This document shows, in pieces, positions 28,247-36,626 of a stretch of 64,000 bases of DNA; position 1 is the first letter of the stretch, and the number at the start of each line of letters is the position of its first letter. The stretch lies in assembly GCF_005117025.1 (NCBI RefSeq), contig NZ_SWCO01000007.1:124001-188000 (forward strand), read 5' to 3'. A program made the position numbers and the translations under genes. The notes below the pieces were generated by a model that was not told the DNA's origin, made no database searches, and saw nothing but the letters and a program-made list of their open reading frames with translations. The DNA comes from Alteromonas portus. Lineage in GTDB: Bacteria > Pseudomonadota > Gammaproteobacteria > Enterobacterales > Alteromonadaceae.

Positions 28247-28630
28247 CTATTTTCTTACGATGTGCGTGGCACAGAGTTTGTTACCCGCAGGGTCGCGAAG
28301 ATAAGCTAGGTAAAGTTGGCGTTCGCTATTACCTCTAATTCCAGGAGGGTCCTCGCATGGTATGCCCCCATTTTCGCTTCCTACCTTATGCCACTCATCT
28401 ACAATCTCTGGTGTACGTGCTGCAAGGCCAAGTGTAGTGCCATTACCATGTGTGGCTGCCTCGCCATTAATCGGTTTGGTTAGCGCTAAAATGCCTTTAG
28501 GTGTGTAGTAAAATACTCGTCCGTACTCATCAAAAACGCCTGGTTCATATCCCAGTACTCCTAAAATAGCATCGTAGAATTTCTTTGATGCTTCAAGATC
28601 ATTTGCACCTAACATTATGTGGCTAAACAT
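28247..28630 (-). CDS. VOC-family (glyoxalase/dioxygenase fold) protein
   Basis: 127 residues forming one vicinal-oxygen-chelate unit of two babbab modules. The first module has FSHIMLGANDLEASKKFYDAILGVLGY with a metal-ligand-type His; the second ends YLRDPAGNKLCATH, the usual motif carrying a downstream ligand. Catalytic activity and substrate cannot be inferred. ATG 28630 with AGAGGA upstream; likely its own unit, on the same strand as the racemase gene. Confidence 0.85.
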   Translation of the reverse strand: MFSHIMLGANDLEASKKFYDAILGVLGYEPGVFDEYGRVFYYTPKGILALTKPINGEAATHGNGTTLGLAARTPEIVDEWHKVGSENGGIPCEDPPGIRGNSERQLYLAYLRDPAGNKLCATHIVRK

Positions 28631-28711
28631 AGTCGTGTCCTCTGAAAATAGTAGGGGAAACCCCCTTAATCAAAATGAGGTTATTCGTGCTTTGTTGATA
28701 ATACTCGGTCA

Positions 28712-29455
28712 TTACTTCCCTAGTATTGCCTCACCGTTATTTCCTTGAAGGGGGCTCAAAGCAAAATCCACCGCTGCTGAAGCATGGATAGCGGTAGTAT
28801 CGTATAACCTAATTTTAGTGTGATGTTGCTGAACTAATAACGCAATTTCTGTGCAGCCCAAGATAATGCCTTCTGCACCCTCGGCCGCTAGCGCGTTAAT
28901 AATCTCAATATACGCGTTACGGGATTCAACACAAATCACGCCCTTGCATAATTGTTCATAAATGATGTTATGGACTATGTCTTGCTGTTGGGTATTAGGG
29001 GTAACAACCTCTATTTCGAAACATTCTTCAATACGAGAGGTATAAAAGGTTTGTTCCATGGTGAAGCGGGTACCTAGCAATCCAACTTTTTTTACCTTAT
29101 TGCGCTGTAGTTCGCGGCCCGTTGCATCGGCAATGTGAATAAGGGGGATACTGATATTCTGTTCTATCTCAGCTGCAACTTTGTGCATGGTATTGGTACA
29201 GATTAATATGGCTTTTGCACCCGCACTTTCTAGGTGCTTCGCCTCGCGGATCAGTATGTCGGCGGTCTTATCCCATTCGCCCTTGTGTTGAAGCTGTTCT
29301 ATGTGGGCAAAATCGACGCTGCTTATTATTAACGGTGCACTGTGAAGACCACCAAGCCGCGCGTTCACGCCCCGATTTATAGCCTGGTAATAACTTACGG
29401 TTGATTCCCAGCTCATACCGCCAAGCAGGCCTAGCTTGTTTATAGCATTTTCCAC
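28712..29455 (-). CDS. Aspartate/glutamate racemase family protein
   Basis: 247 residues. Cofactor-independent two-cysteine racemase fold: C86 in LICTNTMH and C201 in ILGCTEI are the two catalytic cysteines, and the N-terminal LGLLGGMSWEST is a hallmark of RacD/YgeA-type enzymes. Broad-specificity amino acid racemase activity is possible; substrate not decided by sequence. ATG 29455. Confidence 0.88.
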   Translation of the reverse strand: MENAINKLGLLGGMSWESTVSYYQAINRGVNARLGGLHSAPLIISSVDFAHIEQLQHKGEWDKTADILIREAKHLESAGAKAILICTNTMHKVAAEIEQNISIPLIHIADATGRELQRNKVKKVGLLGTRFTMEQTFYTSRIEECFEIEVVTPNTQQQDIVHNIIYEQLCKGVICVESRNAYIEIINALAAEGAEGIILGCTEIALLVQQHHTKIRLYDTTAIHASAAVDFALSPLQGNNGEAILGK

Positions 29456-29659
29456 AGTTCACCTTCTTTGAGTGCTTAGTACAACTTTTCAATCTACCGA
29501 TAAAATGTATTCACGACTAGTAGCAAAGCCAATGAAATGGAAGATAAAAGGTTATACAAGATAACAGTGTTATATGATTGGATATAACTAAAAGGTAGGA
29601 GTATTTAATATCCTGAAGGAGCTATTAAACAACTGTTAAAATTAGGGGAAATTGGTTTG

Positions 29660-29890
29660 CTAAAATCTAGGAGGCGGCTTTTTATTTTTTATAAAAGAGA
29701 AACGCTGAACGAAAATACCGAAGTAACCCAACATAGCAATAGCAAAACCGATAAATAGAATGAAAAGGCTTAGATAATGCAGCGAGGCGTGCAATTCGCT
29801 TAAGGTAAATAACAGCAAGACGCCGACAACGAAAATAGATAAACCTACTTTGAAGCGTTGCCAGCTTTTGTGAATATCTTGCTTTAGCAT
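29660..29890 (-). CDS. Small two-helix membrane protein, unknown function
   Basis: 76 residues with two hydrophobic helices (about 15-33 and 38-60), a basic N-terminus and a C-terminal tail ending KNKKPPPRF. I do not recognise the family. It lies between the racemase gene and nfuA on the same strand, 46 bp after nfuA. The ribosome site is weak, so it may be cotranscribed with nfuA. An overlapping 81-residue frame here looks less protein-like. Confidence 0.55.
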   Translation of the reverse strand: MLKQDIHKSWQRFKVGLSIFVVGVLLLFTLSELHASLHYLSLFILFIGFAIAMLGYFGIFVQRFSFIKNKKPPPRF

Positions 29891-29935
29891 GAAATCGGTA
29901 TCGAGGTATGTACTTTAGAAAGTACAATAGTACTC

Positions 29936-30514
29936 TTAATAGTAAGAGTGCTCACCTGCTTGGTGTTCTGTTGCATCTCGCACGCCCTTAAGTTCGCCAG
30001 CGAACTGCTCCACCATTTGTTTCTCTATGCCTTCTTTAAGCGTTACGTCTACCATTGAGCAGCCATTACAACCACCGCCAAACTGTAATATAGCGTAGCC
30101 ATCTTCAGTCAATTCGGTAAGTACAACGTTACCACCGTGGCTCGCAAGCTGTGGATTGATTTCAGACTCAATCATATAGTTGATACGTTCAATTAAAGGT
30201 GCATCGTCAGACACTTTGCGCGCTTTAGCGTTTGGTGCTTTAAGCGTTAGCTGTGAACCCATTTGATCAGTAACGTAATCAATTTCCGCTTCATCGAGAT
30301 AAGGTGCGCTTTCTTCGTCTACCACTGCGTCAAAACCGTTAAATGGAAGACGAGTATCTGTCGCTTCAACCGCGTCTGGCGGACAATAGGACACGCCACA
30401 CTCAGCTGACGAGGTGCCTGGGTTTACGACGAATACACGAATATTCGTGCCAGACTCTTGTTTACTCAACAGTTTTACGAAGTGAGCCTGGGCTTCTTCT
30501 GATATAGTTATCAT
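29936..30514 (-). CDS. nfuA: Fe-S biogenesis protein NfuA
   Basis: Carrier that delivers [4Fe-4S] clusters to target apoproteins, important under oxidative stress or iron limitation. 192 residues against 191 in E. coli and very close to it. The N-terminal degenerate A-type domain (1-95) includes [15 protein letters not shown]; the C-terminal Nfu domain has the cluster CxxC, C149 and C152 ([17 protein letters not shown]), and the terminal [11 protein letters not shown]. In Enterobacteria it neighbours gntX and bioH; here an M14 peptidase gene separates them. Confidence 0.97.
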   Translation of the reverse strand: MITISEEAQAHFVKLLSKQESGTNIRVFVVNPGTSSAECGVSYCPPDAVEATDTRLPFNGFDAVVDEESAPYLDEAEIDYVTDQMGSQLTLKAPNAKARKVSDDAPLIERINYMIESEINPQLASHGGNVVLTELTEDGYAILQFGGGCNGCSMVDVTLKEGIEKQMVEQFAGELKGVRDATEHQAGEHSYY

Positions 30515-30674
30515 CAGCAGTCCTACATATTTTGAAAATTTGAATTATTGTATCAAATTTACCTGAGTAAAACAGTCAGGTATTAATTAAATAAATTATT
30601 CCAGTAAATCGAATTTGTTGAGAAGCGCGTATGTCGCTTTTAATCTCAACGATAACAACAAGACGGGAAGCGCT

Positions 30675-33332
30675 ATGTTAGCGAAATTAAAAAACTCCGC
30701 CAGAAAGAACCCTTTATCACTCACATTATTGTTAGCGCTTGGCACTATCACTTTTGGAGTAACTGCCAGTCAACAAGTATTAGCACAGACAGCCTTATCA
30801 TCAGCCGTTACTATTACACCTGATGTAGGCGGGCAGCCAGTAACTGCATACTTACCTAACACAGTTTCTTACAACTCGGCTATTCCTACGCCTGAGTCAG
30901 TGTTTGGTGCCAACATTGGTGAGTGGCACGTACGTCACGATCAAGTCGTCAATTATATGCAGCTCTTAGCCGAAAAGTCTGACCGTATCACCATTGAAGA
31001 AACCGGTCGTACGCACGAAAACCGCCCACTTTTATTAATGACTATTACTGCGCCTTCAAACAGAAACAACATTGAAGCGATGCGGCAGCAACATATTGAT
31101 GCCATGAAAAGCGGTCAGAAACTGGGTCGCGATGCGCCTTTGATTTTTTACATGGGTTACAGTATTCACGGTAACGAGCCTTCCGGTACCAATGCCTCCC
31201 TTGCGTTGGCCTACTATTTAGCCGCCGCTGAAGGCGAAGAAATTGATGCCTTGCTGAACAACAATATTGTGCTGTTTGATCCGTCTTTCAACCCCGATGG
31301 GCTCTCTCGATTTGCTCAGTGGGCAAATATGCACAAGGGAAAGCAGCTGGTTTCCGACAGTCGCCACCGTGAACATGACGAGGGGTGGCCGTCAGGACGC
31401 ACAAATCACTACTGGTTCGATTTAAATCGCGATTGGCTTCTGCTGGCACATCCTGAGTCGCAGGCGCGTATAAAACAGTTCCATAAATGGCGTCCTCACA
31501 TACTGACTGACTTTCATGAAATGGGAACAGACAGCACCTACTTTTTCCAGCCTGGCGTACGTTCGCGTAAAAACCCATTAACACCAGATGAAAATGTAAC
31601 TCTAACCGAAGCGCTCGCCCAATATCACGCTGCGGCATTTGATGAGCAAGGGGAACTATATTTTACTCAAGAGGCATTTGACGATTTCTATGCAGGAAAA
31701 GGGTCAACCTATCCAGATTTACACGGCAGCGTGGGTATTCTATTTGAGCAAGCCAGTTCACGTGGACACCTTCAGAATTCTATTAATGGCAAGCTTGCTT
31801 TTAAAGACACCATAGCCAATCAAATTACTACATCTCTCAGTACCTTCAGAGGTGCATTGGCTAATAAGGCTGCTATCCTCGATTATCAATCGGGCTTTGT
31901 AAAAAGCACGCAGTCTTTGGTTAAGAATGATGCGCAAGCGGGGTATGTTGTCAGTGCATCGAATGATACCGCTCGTTTCAATGCGTTTGTGGGATTGCTT
32001 GAACAACACCATATTCAATACGAGGTGTTGAGCAAAGATTTCGAGGCAAGAAAAGTTCGCTATGGCGCAGGTAAAGCGGTATATATTCCTTTAAATCAAC
32101 CTCAATATCGCTTAGTAAAGTCAATTTTCTCCACTCAAACGTCGTTTGAAAACAACACGTTTTACGATGTATCAACGTGGAATTTGGCGTTAGCTTTTAA
32201 CCTAGATTATGCGCCATTAGACAAGGGCGATGCGCGAAGCCTAAAACTGAGTGACAGTACAGCGCTTGTGCAAGCCCCACTTAATGATATTCACTCAGAT
32301 GCTTATGCCTATGCATTTTCATGGCAGCATTACTATGCACCCGCCATGCTGCAAACCTTGTTAGAAGCGGGTGTAAAAGTACGAAGTAGTGAAGAAGCAT
32401 TTTCCGCTATTAAATACGATGGCAAAAACGTTGAGCTTCAGCCGGGAAGCATCGTTGTTCCAAAAGGCTTGGGTCAGCCTGAAAACTTGGCAACCATTTT
32501 ACGCGATGCTCAACAGCAACTTCAGGTGCCTGTATTCAGTTTGCGTAGTGGTTTAACGCCAACGGGGCACGACCTAGGCAGTCGAAGCATGGCACCCGTT
32601 ACTCTGCCGCAAGTGTTGATAGTGGGAGGCGAAGGTACTAGCGAGTACGAAGTCGGGGAAATGTGGCATTACTTCGATACAAAGGTAGGGTTGCCTGCCA
32701 GTATTGTTGAGCAACAACATTTACTCAGGGCGCTTAGTGATCCTAGTATCAACTATACACATGTTTTGTTTCCAAGCGGACGCTATAGTTTTACGGAAAG
32801 CGACAGAGCAAAAATTGAAGACTGGGTAAAAGCGGGTGGCGTGATCGTGGGCCAGAAGTCCGCATTGCGTTACTTCGCTCAGCATAAATGGCTGGATGTG
32901 GAAATCGTTAGTAGAGAAAGCATTGATAATGCGTTCGATGAAAGCGATCTGAGCTACAAAGACGGCGCATCATTATATGCGCGAAAGCTGGTGGCTGGTG
33001 CTGTATTTGAAGCAAATATCGATAATACCCACCCCTTATTCTACGGTTATGATGATGACACGCTGCCTATGTTTAAAACTAACAATATGATAGTGGAAGC
33101 AAGTAGCTCGCCTTTTATAACGCCAGCTCGTTACACTGACGAGCCTCTTATGGCAGGGTTTAGCGATAATGCAATGGTTGCGCTAATGGCTGAGTCAACC
33201 GCCGTAACGACTCAAAAAACGGGCCGTGGCGTTGTCATTGGCTTTACCGACAACACGCAGTTCAGAGGGTACTGGTACGGTACGAACAAAATGCTGGCCA
33301 ATGCCATTTACCAGTCGCATTTTATTCGTTAA
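30675..33332 (+). CDS. Exported M14-family zinc carboxypeptidase-like protein
   Basis: 885 residues from ATG 30675 (GGGAAG five bases upstream; the frame's TTG at 30615 would spoil the signal peptide). Signal peptide about 1-38, cleaving near VLAQT. Catalytic domain with zinc ligands H165 and E168 (SIHGNEPSG) and H281 (TDFHEMG), and the candidate catalytic glutamate E358 (ILFEQASSRG). Arg/Asn substrate-binding context at FDLNRDW. The C-terminal half (about 400-885) is a large accessory region including a glutamine-amidotransferase-like stretch (VLIVGGEG ... WVKAGGVIVG). Predicted periplasmic or secreted peptidase for peptide nutrition. Divergent from nfuA. Confidence 0.9.
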   Translation: MLAKLKNSARKNPLSLTLLLALGTITFGVTASQQVLAQTALSSAVTITPDVGGQPVTAYLPNTVSYNSAIPTPESVFGANIGEWHVRHDQVVNYMQLLAEKSDRITIEETGRTHENRPLLLMTITAPSNRNNIEAMRQQHIDAMKSGQKLGRDAPLIFYMGYSIHGNEPSGTNASLALAYYLAAAEGEEIDALLNNNIVLFDPSFNPDGLSRFAQWANMHKGKQLVSDSRHREHDEGWPSGRTNHYWFDLNRDWLLLAHPESQARIKQFHKWRPHILTDFHEMGTDSTYFFQPGVRSRKNPLTPDENVTLTEALAQYHAAAFDEQGELYFTQEAFDDFYAGKGSTYPDLHGSVGILFEQASSRGHLQNSINGKLAFKDTIANQITTSLSTFRGALANKAAILDYQSGFVKSTQSLVKNDAQAGYVVSASNDTARFNAFVGLLEQHHIQYEVLSKDFEARKVRYGAGKAVYIPLNQPQYRLVKSIFSTQTSFENNTFYDVSTWNLALAFNLDYAPLDKGDARSLKLSDSTALVQAPLNDIHSDAYAYAFSWQHYYAPAMLQTLLEAGVKVRSSEEAFSAIKYDGKNVELQPGSIVVPKGLGQPENLATILRDAQQQLQVPVFSLRSGLTPTGHDLGSRSMAPVTLPQVLIVGGEGTSEYEVGEMWHYFDTKVGLPASIVEQQHLLRALSDPSINYTHVLFPSGRYSFTESDRAKIEDWVKAGGVIVGQKSALRYFAQHKWLDVEIVSRESIDNAFDESDLSYKDGASLYARKLVAGAVFEANIDNTHPLFYGYDDDTLPMFKTNNMIVEASSSPFITPARYTDEPLMAGFSDNAMVALMAESTAVTTQKTGRGVVIGFTDNTQFRGYWYGTNKMLANAIYQSHFIR

Positions 33333-33398
33333 ATCGGTTTGAAAGGTGCGGTGCATACCGCGCCTTAGCTCCTCCTTTCTTTGCATCTTTTCTGCGTT

Positions 33399-34112
33399 TC
33401 ACGCCTTTTGGAATAAGCTGCTTTTCGGGGGCGGCGTAAATGCCGCTGCCCACACTTGTATCTGTATTTTTGGGTAGCGCTGCTTAAGCCTTTTACTCAG
33501 TGTATTGACGGTCACGCCTGTGGTGAGTACGTCATCGACAATCGCAACGGTGAAATTACTGCCATCTTTATCACATTGCGCTGCCGCTATTTCGTCATCG
33601 ATACACTGTTTCGATAGACTAAATACACGGCTTGCGTTTTCGGCTCTCGCCACTTTGGTTAAGTGGTGCTGCACACTAAAGCCCCGTCGTCGAGCCCATG
33701 ACTGGTTGATTGGAATATTTAGCTCACTGCTTAAGCTTTCACACAAAAGCGTAGCCTGATTGTAGTGCCGTGTTGCAAGTCGCCAAGCACTAATTGGAAC
33801 CGGAAGCATTATGTTGGGCACTGATAAAGTGCACTGTCGCTTGTTATGGACAAACCAGTTACTTAATACTTTTCCTGCAGTAAGGGAATGCGTAAACTTT
33901 AACTGGTGAACCAGAGATGACATGGGCCACGTATGAAGTCCCAAAATGCTTAGCGCGTCATAGTGGCTATGCTTGACGTGGCCTGCCACTGGGCCGTATT
34001 GAAGTAGATTACTCCCATGCAGTACAGCATCGAAAAAAAACATGTCATCTTCACACCAGTGACATACTGGCGTAGGACTTGCCTGATAACATAGCAAGCA
34101 TGAAAGGTTCAT
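33399..34112 (-). CDS. ComF-family phosphoribosyltransferase-like protein (GntX homologue)
   Basis: 237 residues. N-terminal zinc-finger-like cysteines (CLLC ... CHWC, about 5-20), then a type I phosphoribosyltransferase fold with the PRPP loop VAIVDDVLTTGVT near the C-terminus and the RHYNQATLLCESL block. ComF proteins are needed for DNA uptake in naturally transforming bacteria; E. coli GntX is the equivalent next to bioH. It is divergent from bioH, sharing a 98-bp promoter region. Confidence 0.9.
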   Translation of the reverse strand: MNLSCLLCYQASPTPVCHWCEDDMFFFDAVLHGSNLLQYGPVAGHVKHSHYDALSILGLHTWPMSSLVHQLKFTHSLTAGKVLSNWFVHNKRQCTLSVPNIMLPVPISAWRLATRHYNQATLLCESLSSELNIPINQSWARRRGFSVQHHLTKVARAENASRVFSLSKQCIDDEIAAAQCDKDGSNFTVAIVDDVLTTGVTVNTLSKRLKQRYPKIQIQVWAAAFTPPPKSSLFQKA

Positions 34113-34210
34113 AGTGTTGATTCCATCAACTTCCTTGAATTGTCGAATGTCGACCTATTTTCATCATTTCGTGTTTCCTTAAAAACACGTTTCTGCCTAA
34201 GGAGGTGTAA

Positions 34211-35020
34211 ATGGAAATTTTGCATACAAACGGCGAGCTTGTCACCCGTACTCAGGGTACAGGCGTAGATGTAGTATTTCTTCATGGATGGGGTATGAAC
34301 AGCGGGGCGTTCACATCCTTTATCCCTTACCTTAGTGATAATTTTCGCGTTACCACCATTGACCTTCCCGGGTTTGGAGAAAACGCGGAAATAGTGCCTT
34401 CACCTTACAATGTAGAAACGCTTGCCCAATCAATTGTGGACAAACTACCTGAACAGTGCGTGTTAATTGGATGGTCGTTAGGTGGCTTGGTTGCACAAAA
34501 ATTAGCGTTACTCGCGCCAGAAAAGCTCAATGGGCTAGTTACTATTGCGTCTACCCCCCGTTTCATTGCAGGGCCTTGCTGGCCGGGTATTGCCGCCGAT
34601 TTACTGACCATGTTTGAAGCCCAGCTTGAAAAAAATTACCAGAAAACATTAGAGCGCTTTTTGGCAATTCAAGCGATGGGCAGCGATACCGCGAAACAAG
34701 ACATTAAGGCAATTCGAGAGCAAGTAACGCAATATCCTGAGCCTGCTGAGGAAGCACTGAAGAAAGGCTTACGTATATTGTCTACAGAAGACATGCGACA
34801 AGATGTAGGGCGGATAACTACGCCTACGTTACGATTGTATGGCAGATTAGATAGTTTAGTGCCGACCAGTGGAATAGATCGTATATGTGAGTTGCACCCA
34901 CAAGCAGATACGGTAGTTCTTCCTCATGCCTCTCATGCGCCTTTTATTTCGCACCCTCAGCAAACCGCTGACATTTTGTTTCGCTTTGCCGCTGGTGTCT
35001 ATCAACAAAAGGCGTCTTAG
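34211..35020 (+). CDS. bioH: Pimeloyl-ACP methyl ester carboxylesterase
   Basis: Ends the pimelate-making stage of biotin synthesis by demethylating pimeloyl-ACP methyl ester in the cytosol. 269 residues (E. coli 256), alpha/beta hydrolase. Oxyanion region FLHGWGMN, nucleophile S89 in GWSLGG, aspartate in LYGRLDSLVP (about 217) and histidine in HASHAPFISHP (about 245). The divergent comF neighbour is the classic bioH-gntX arrangement. AAGGAGG precedes the ATG. Confidence 0.95.
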   Translation: MEILHTNGELVTRTQGTGVDVVFLHGWGMNSGAFTSFIPYLSDNFRVTTIDLPGFGENAEIVPSPYNVETLAQSIVDKLPEQCVLIGWSLGGLVAQKLALLAPEKLNGLVTIASTPRFIAGPCWPGIAADLLTMFEAQLEKNYQKTLERFLAIQAMGSDTAKQDIKAIREQVTQYPEPAEEALKKGLRILSTEDMRQDVGRITTPTLRLYGRLDSLVPTSGIDRICELHPQADTVVLPHASHAPFISHPQQTADILFRFAAGVYQQKAS

Positions 35021-35036
35021 TTTACATGCTAACACT

Positions 35037-35079
35037 AAGCTTCAAACTGTGATTAATCAGCGGTTTGAAGCTTTTTTTA
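35037..35079 (+). terminator. Rho-independent terminator of bioH
   Basis: 11-bp perfect stem AAGCTTCAAAC / GTTTGAAGCTT (35037-35047 and 35063-35073) with a 15-base loop, followed by a T-run, 17 bp past the bioH stop. Confidence 0.9.
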
Positions 35080-35197
35080 CCATTACAGCCTAATAAAAAT
35101 CGCCTGCTTACAATAAGTTAATAGCAGGGTGTGATACATGTCTTTCCATTTGTGTAAAATTGGTCAATAATTGCACATGAGAGGTTAGGGGTAGTGT

Positions 35198-35515
35198 ATG
35201 ACAAGTATTGATGGTTTAGGAGCAGGCTCTGCATTTGCAGCAGCCCAATATGGTTTACAAAGTGCAAGCGACGGCATTTCGCAGGCAGCATCGAATATCG
35301 CTCAGCGAACCGCTGAAGATGCGGTGGCGCCCGCTCAACCTATTGCGACCAATACTGACGCTACAAACACGTCAGCGAATTCAAGCCCTACCTCTACGCG
35401 TTTAACAGACGACTTAATAGCGCTTAATGTAAATGAGCGCAATGCTCAAGCTTCCGCCAAAGTGCTAGGTGTTGCCGACGAGATGCTTGGTACCATCATA
35501 GACGTATTAGCGTAG
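35198..35515 (+). CDS. Small protein resembling flagellar rod/hook C-terminus
   Basis: 105 residues. The N-terminal part (LQSASDGISQAASNIAQRT) and the C-terminal helix (DLIALNVNERNAQASAKVLGVADEMLGTIIDVLA) resemble the two coiled ends of flagellar axial proteins such as FlgC/FlgG, where a segment like ANVKVLKTADEMLGTLLD is typical. The middle is a short Thr/Ser/Asn-rich linker instead of the usual structural domain. No signal peptide. No other flagellar gene is nearby. Fifteen bp upstream of the HExxH gene and probably cotranscribed. Role in the flagellum is inference only. Confidence 0.65.
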   Translation: MTSIDGLGAGSAFAAAQYGLQSASDGISQAASNIAQRTAEDAVAPAQPIATNTDATNTSANSSPTSTRLTDDLIALNVNERNAQASAKVLGVADEMLGTIIDVLA

Positions 35516-35529
35516 GTGGAGCTGTTACG

Positions 35530-36480
35530 GTGAATATCGTTACCCCAATCCTAAACGCCATCGCTTATCCCACGGCGAACATAAATACGGAATCTGCACG
35601 TAGAGATAACGTGCAGCGGGAAACTATTCCCCAAACGTCAGATTCTCAGCAAGGCGCCTCTCAAAAGGGGTTAGGCTCAGAAACAGACAAGGCCAAAAGC
35701 CCGGGTCAGCCGCCAGCTCCGGTCACCTATGAACGTCCACAGATACAAACTGAGCTTCAAGCGGCCTTCCAAAACGTGTTTGGGCAAGAGAAAGACAATG
35801 CGCAAGACGAGAGTGCAGGCAAACAAGATGCGAAAGACAGGCAGCAAGAGCAACAAGAGAAGCAAGACGCTGCTGAAATAGAGCAGTTAAAAGCTCGCGA
35901 TCAGGAAGTAAGAGTTCACGAACAAGCCCATGCTTCAACAGGCGGTCAATACGCTGGCGCACCGCAATATGAATACACAACAGGCCCAGACAATAAACGC
36001 TATGTGACCGATGGTGAAGTGTCTATTGATGTGTCGGAAGAAAAGACGCCTGAAGAAACGCTGAGAAAAATGGAGCAGGTTCGCGCTGCTGCCCTCGCCC
36101 CAGCTGAACCTTCATCACAAGACCTAAAAGTGGCCGCTGAGGCATCTCAAAAAGCCACAGAGGCTCGGAGTGAGATTGCCAAAGCGCAAGCTGATAACCT
36201 ACCAGCAGCAGATACCTCAGGAGCGCAGACTCCAACCGATGGTATCGATTCATTTTCTGATATTGAAACTATCACTGAGTCAGAAATTAACACAGGCCCA
36301 ACGACAAGTGTGGCTGCAGATGAGGTATTGGATGCAGCATCAAGCACCGCAGATGCTATATCTTCACAGGGGCTAGAGACAAACGTGCCCGACACTATGC
36401 AGACGCGAATAGGCCGAATTCAAAACGCTTATTTGCAAGCTTACACCCCGGCTAGAGAAGGTTTATCTCTGCAAGCATAA
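35530..36480 (+). CDS. Putative metalloprotease, SprA-related/CJM1_0395 family
   Basis: 316 residues starting GTG 35530 with GGTGGAG upstream. The N-terminal half is disordered and Gln/Asp/Glu/Lys-rich with a predicted coiled coil (about 85-125). It is followed by the conserved core RVHEQAHASTGGQYAGAPQYEY-type block (about 128-170), containing an HExxH zinc-protease motif (H130, E131, H134) and DGEVSID, where E163 could be a third ligand. Residues 175-316 are again low complexity. No signal peptide or membrane helix. Catalytic activity has not been shown from sequence; zinc-dependence is inferred from HExxH. Confidence 0.75.
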   Translation: MNIVTPILNAIAYPTANINTESARRDNVQRETIPQTSDSQQGASQKGLGSETDKAKSPGQPPAPVTYERPQIQTELQAAFQNVFGQEKDNAQDESAGKQDAKDRQQEQQEKQDAAEIEQLKARDQEVRVHEQAHASTGGQYAGAPQYEYTTGPDNKRYVTDGEVSIDVSEEKTPEETLRKMEQVRAAALAPAEPSSQDLKVAAEASQKATEARSEIAKAQADNLPAADTSGAQTPTDGIDSFSDIETITESEINTGPTTSVAADEVLDAASSTADAISSQGLETNVPDTMQTRIGRIQNAYLQAYTPAREGLSLQA

Positions 36481-36626
36481 TAGCGTCAAGTTAGCGCCGA
36501 CTGCTCTACATTACTCCAACAATTTACCGCGCATAAAAGCTCACGATATAGCCTAAGAAAACTCCGAGCTACATCGCAAGCGAATCACTGGCATTTATCT
36601 AAGCGTTGTCTTCAAATCAGTAAGCA

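Noticed and set aside
29682..29927. 81-residue frame overlapping the small membrane protein at 29660-29890
   Set aside because: It is the shifted frame of the same stretch and has fewer hydrophobic segments; only one can be real and the 76-residue frame has two clean helices.
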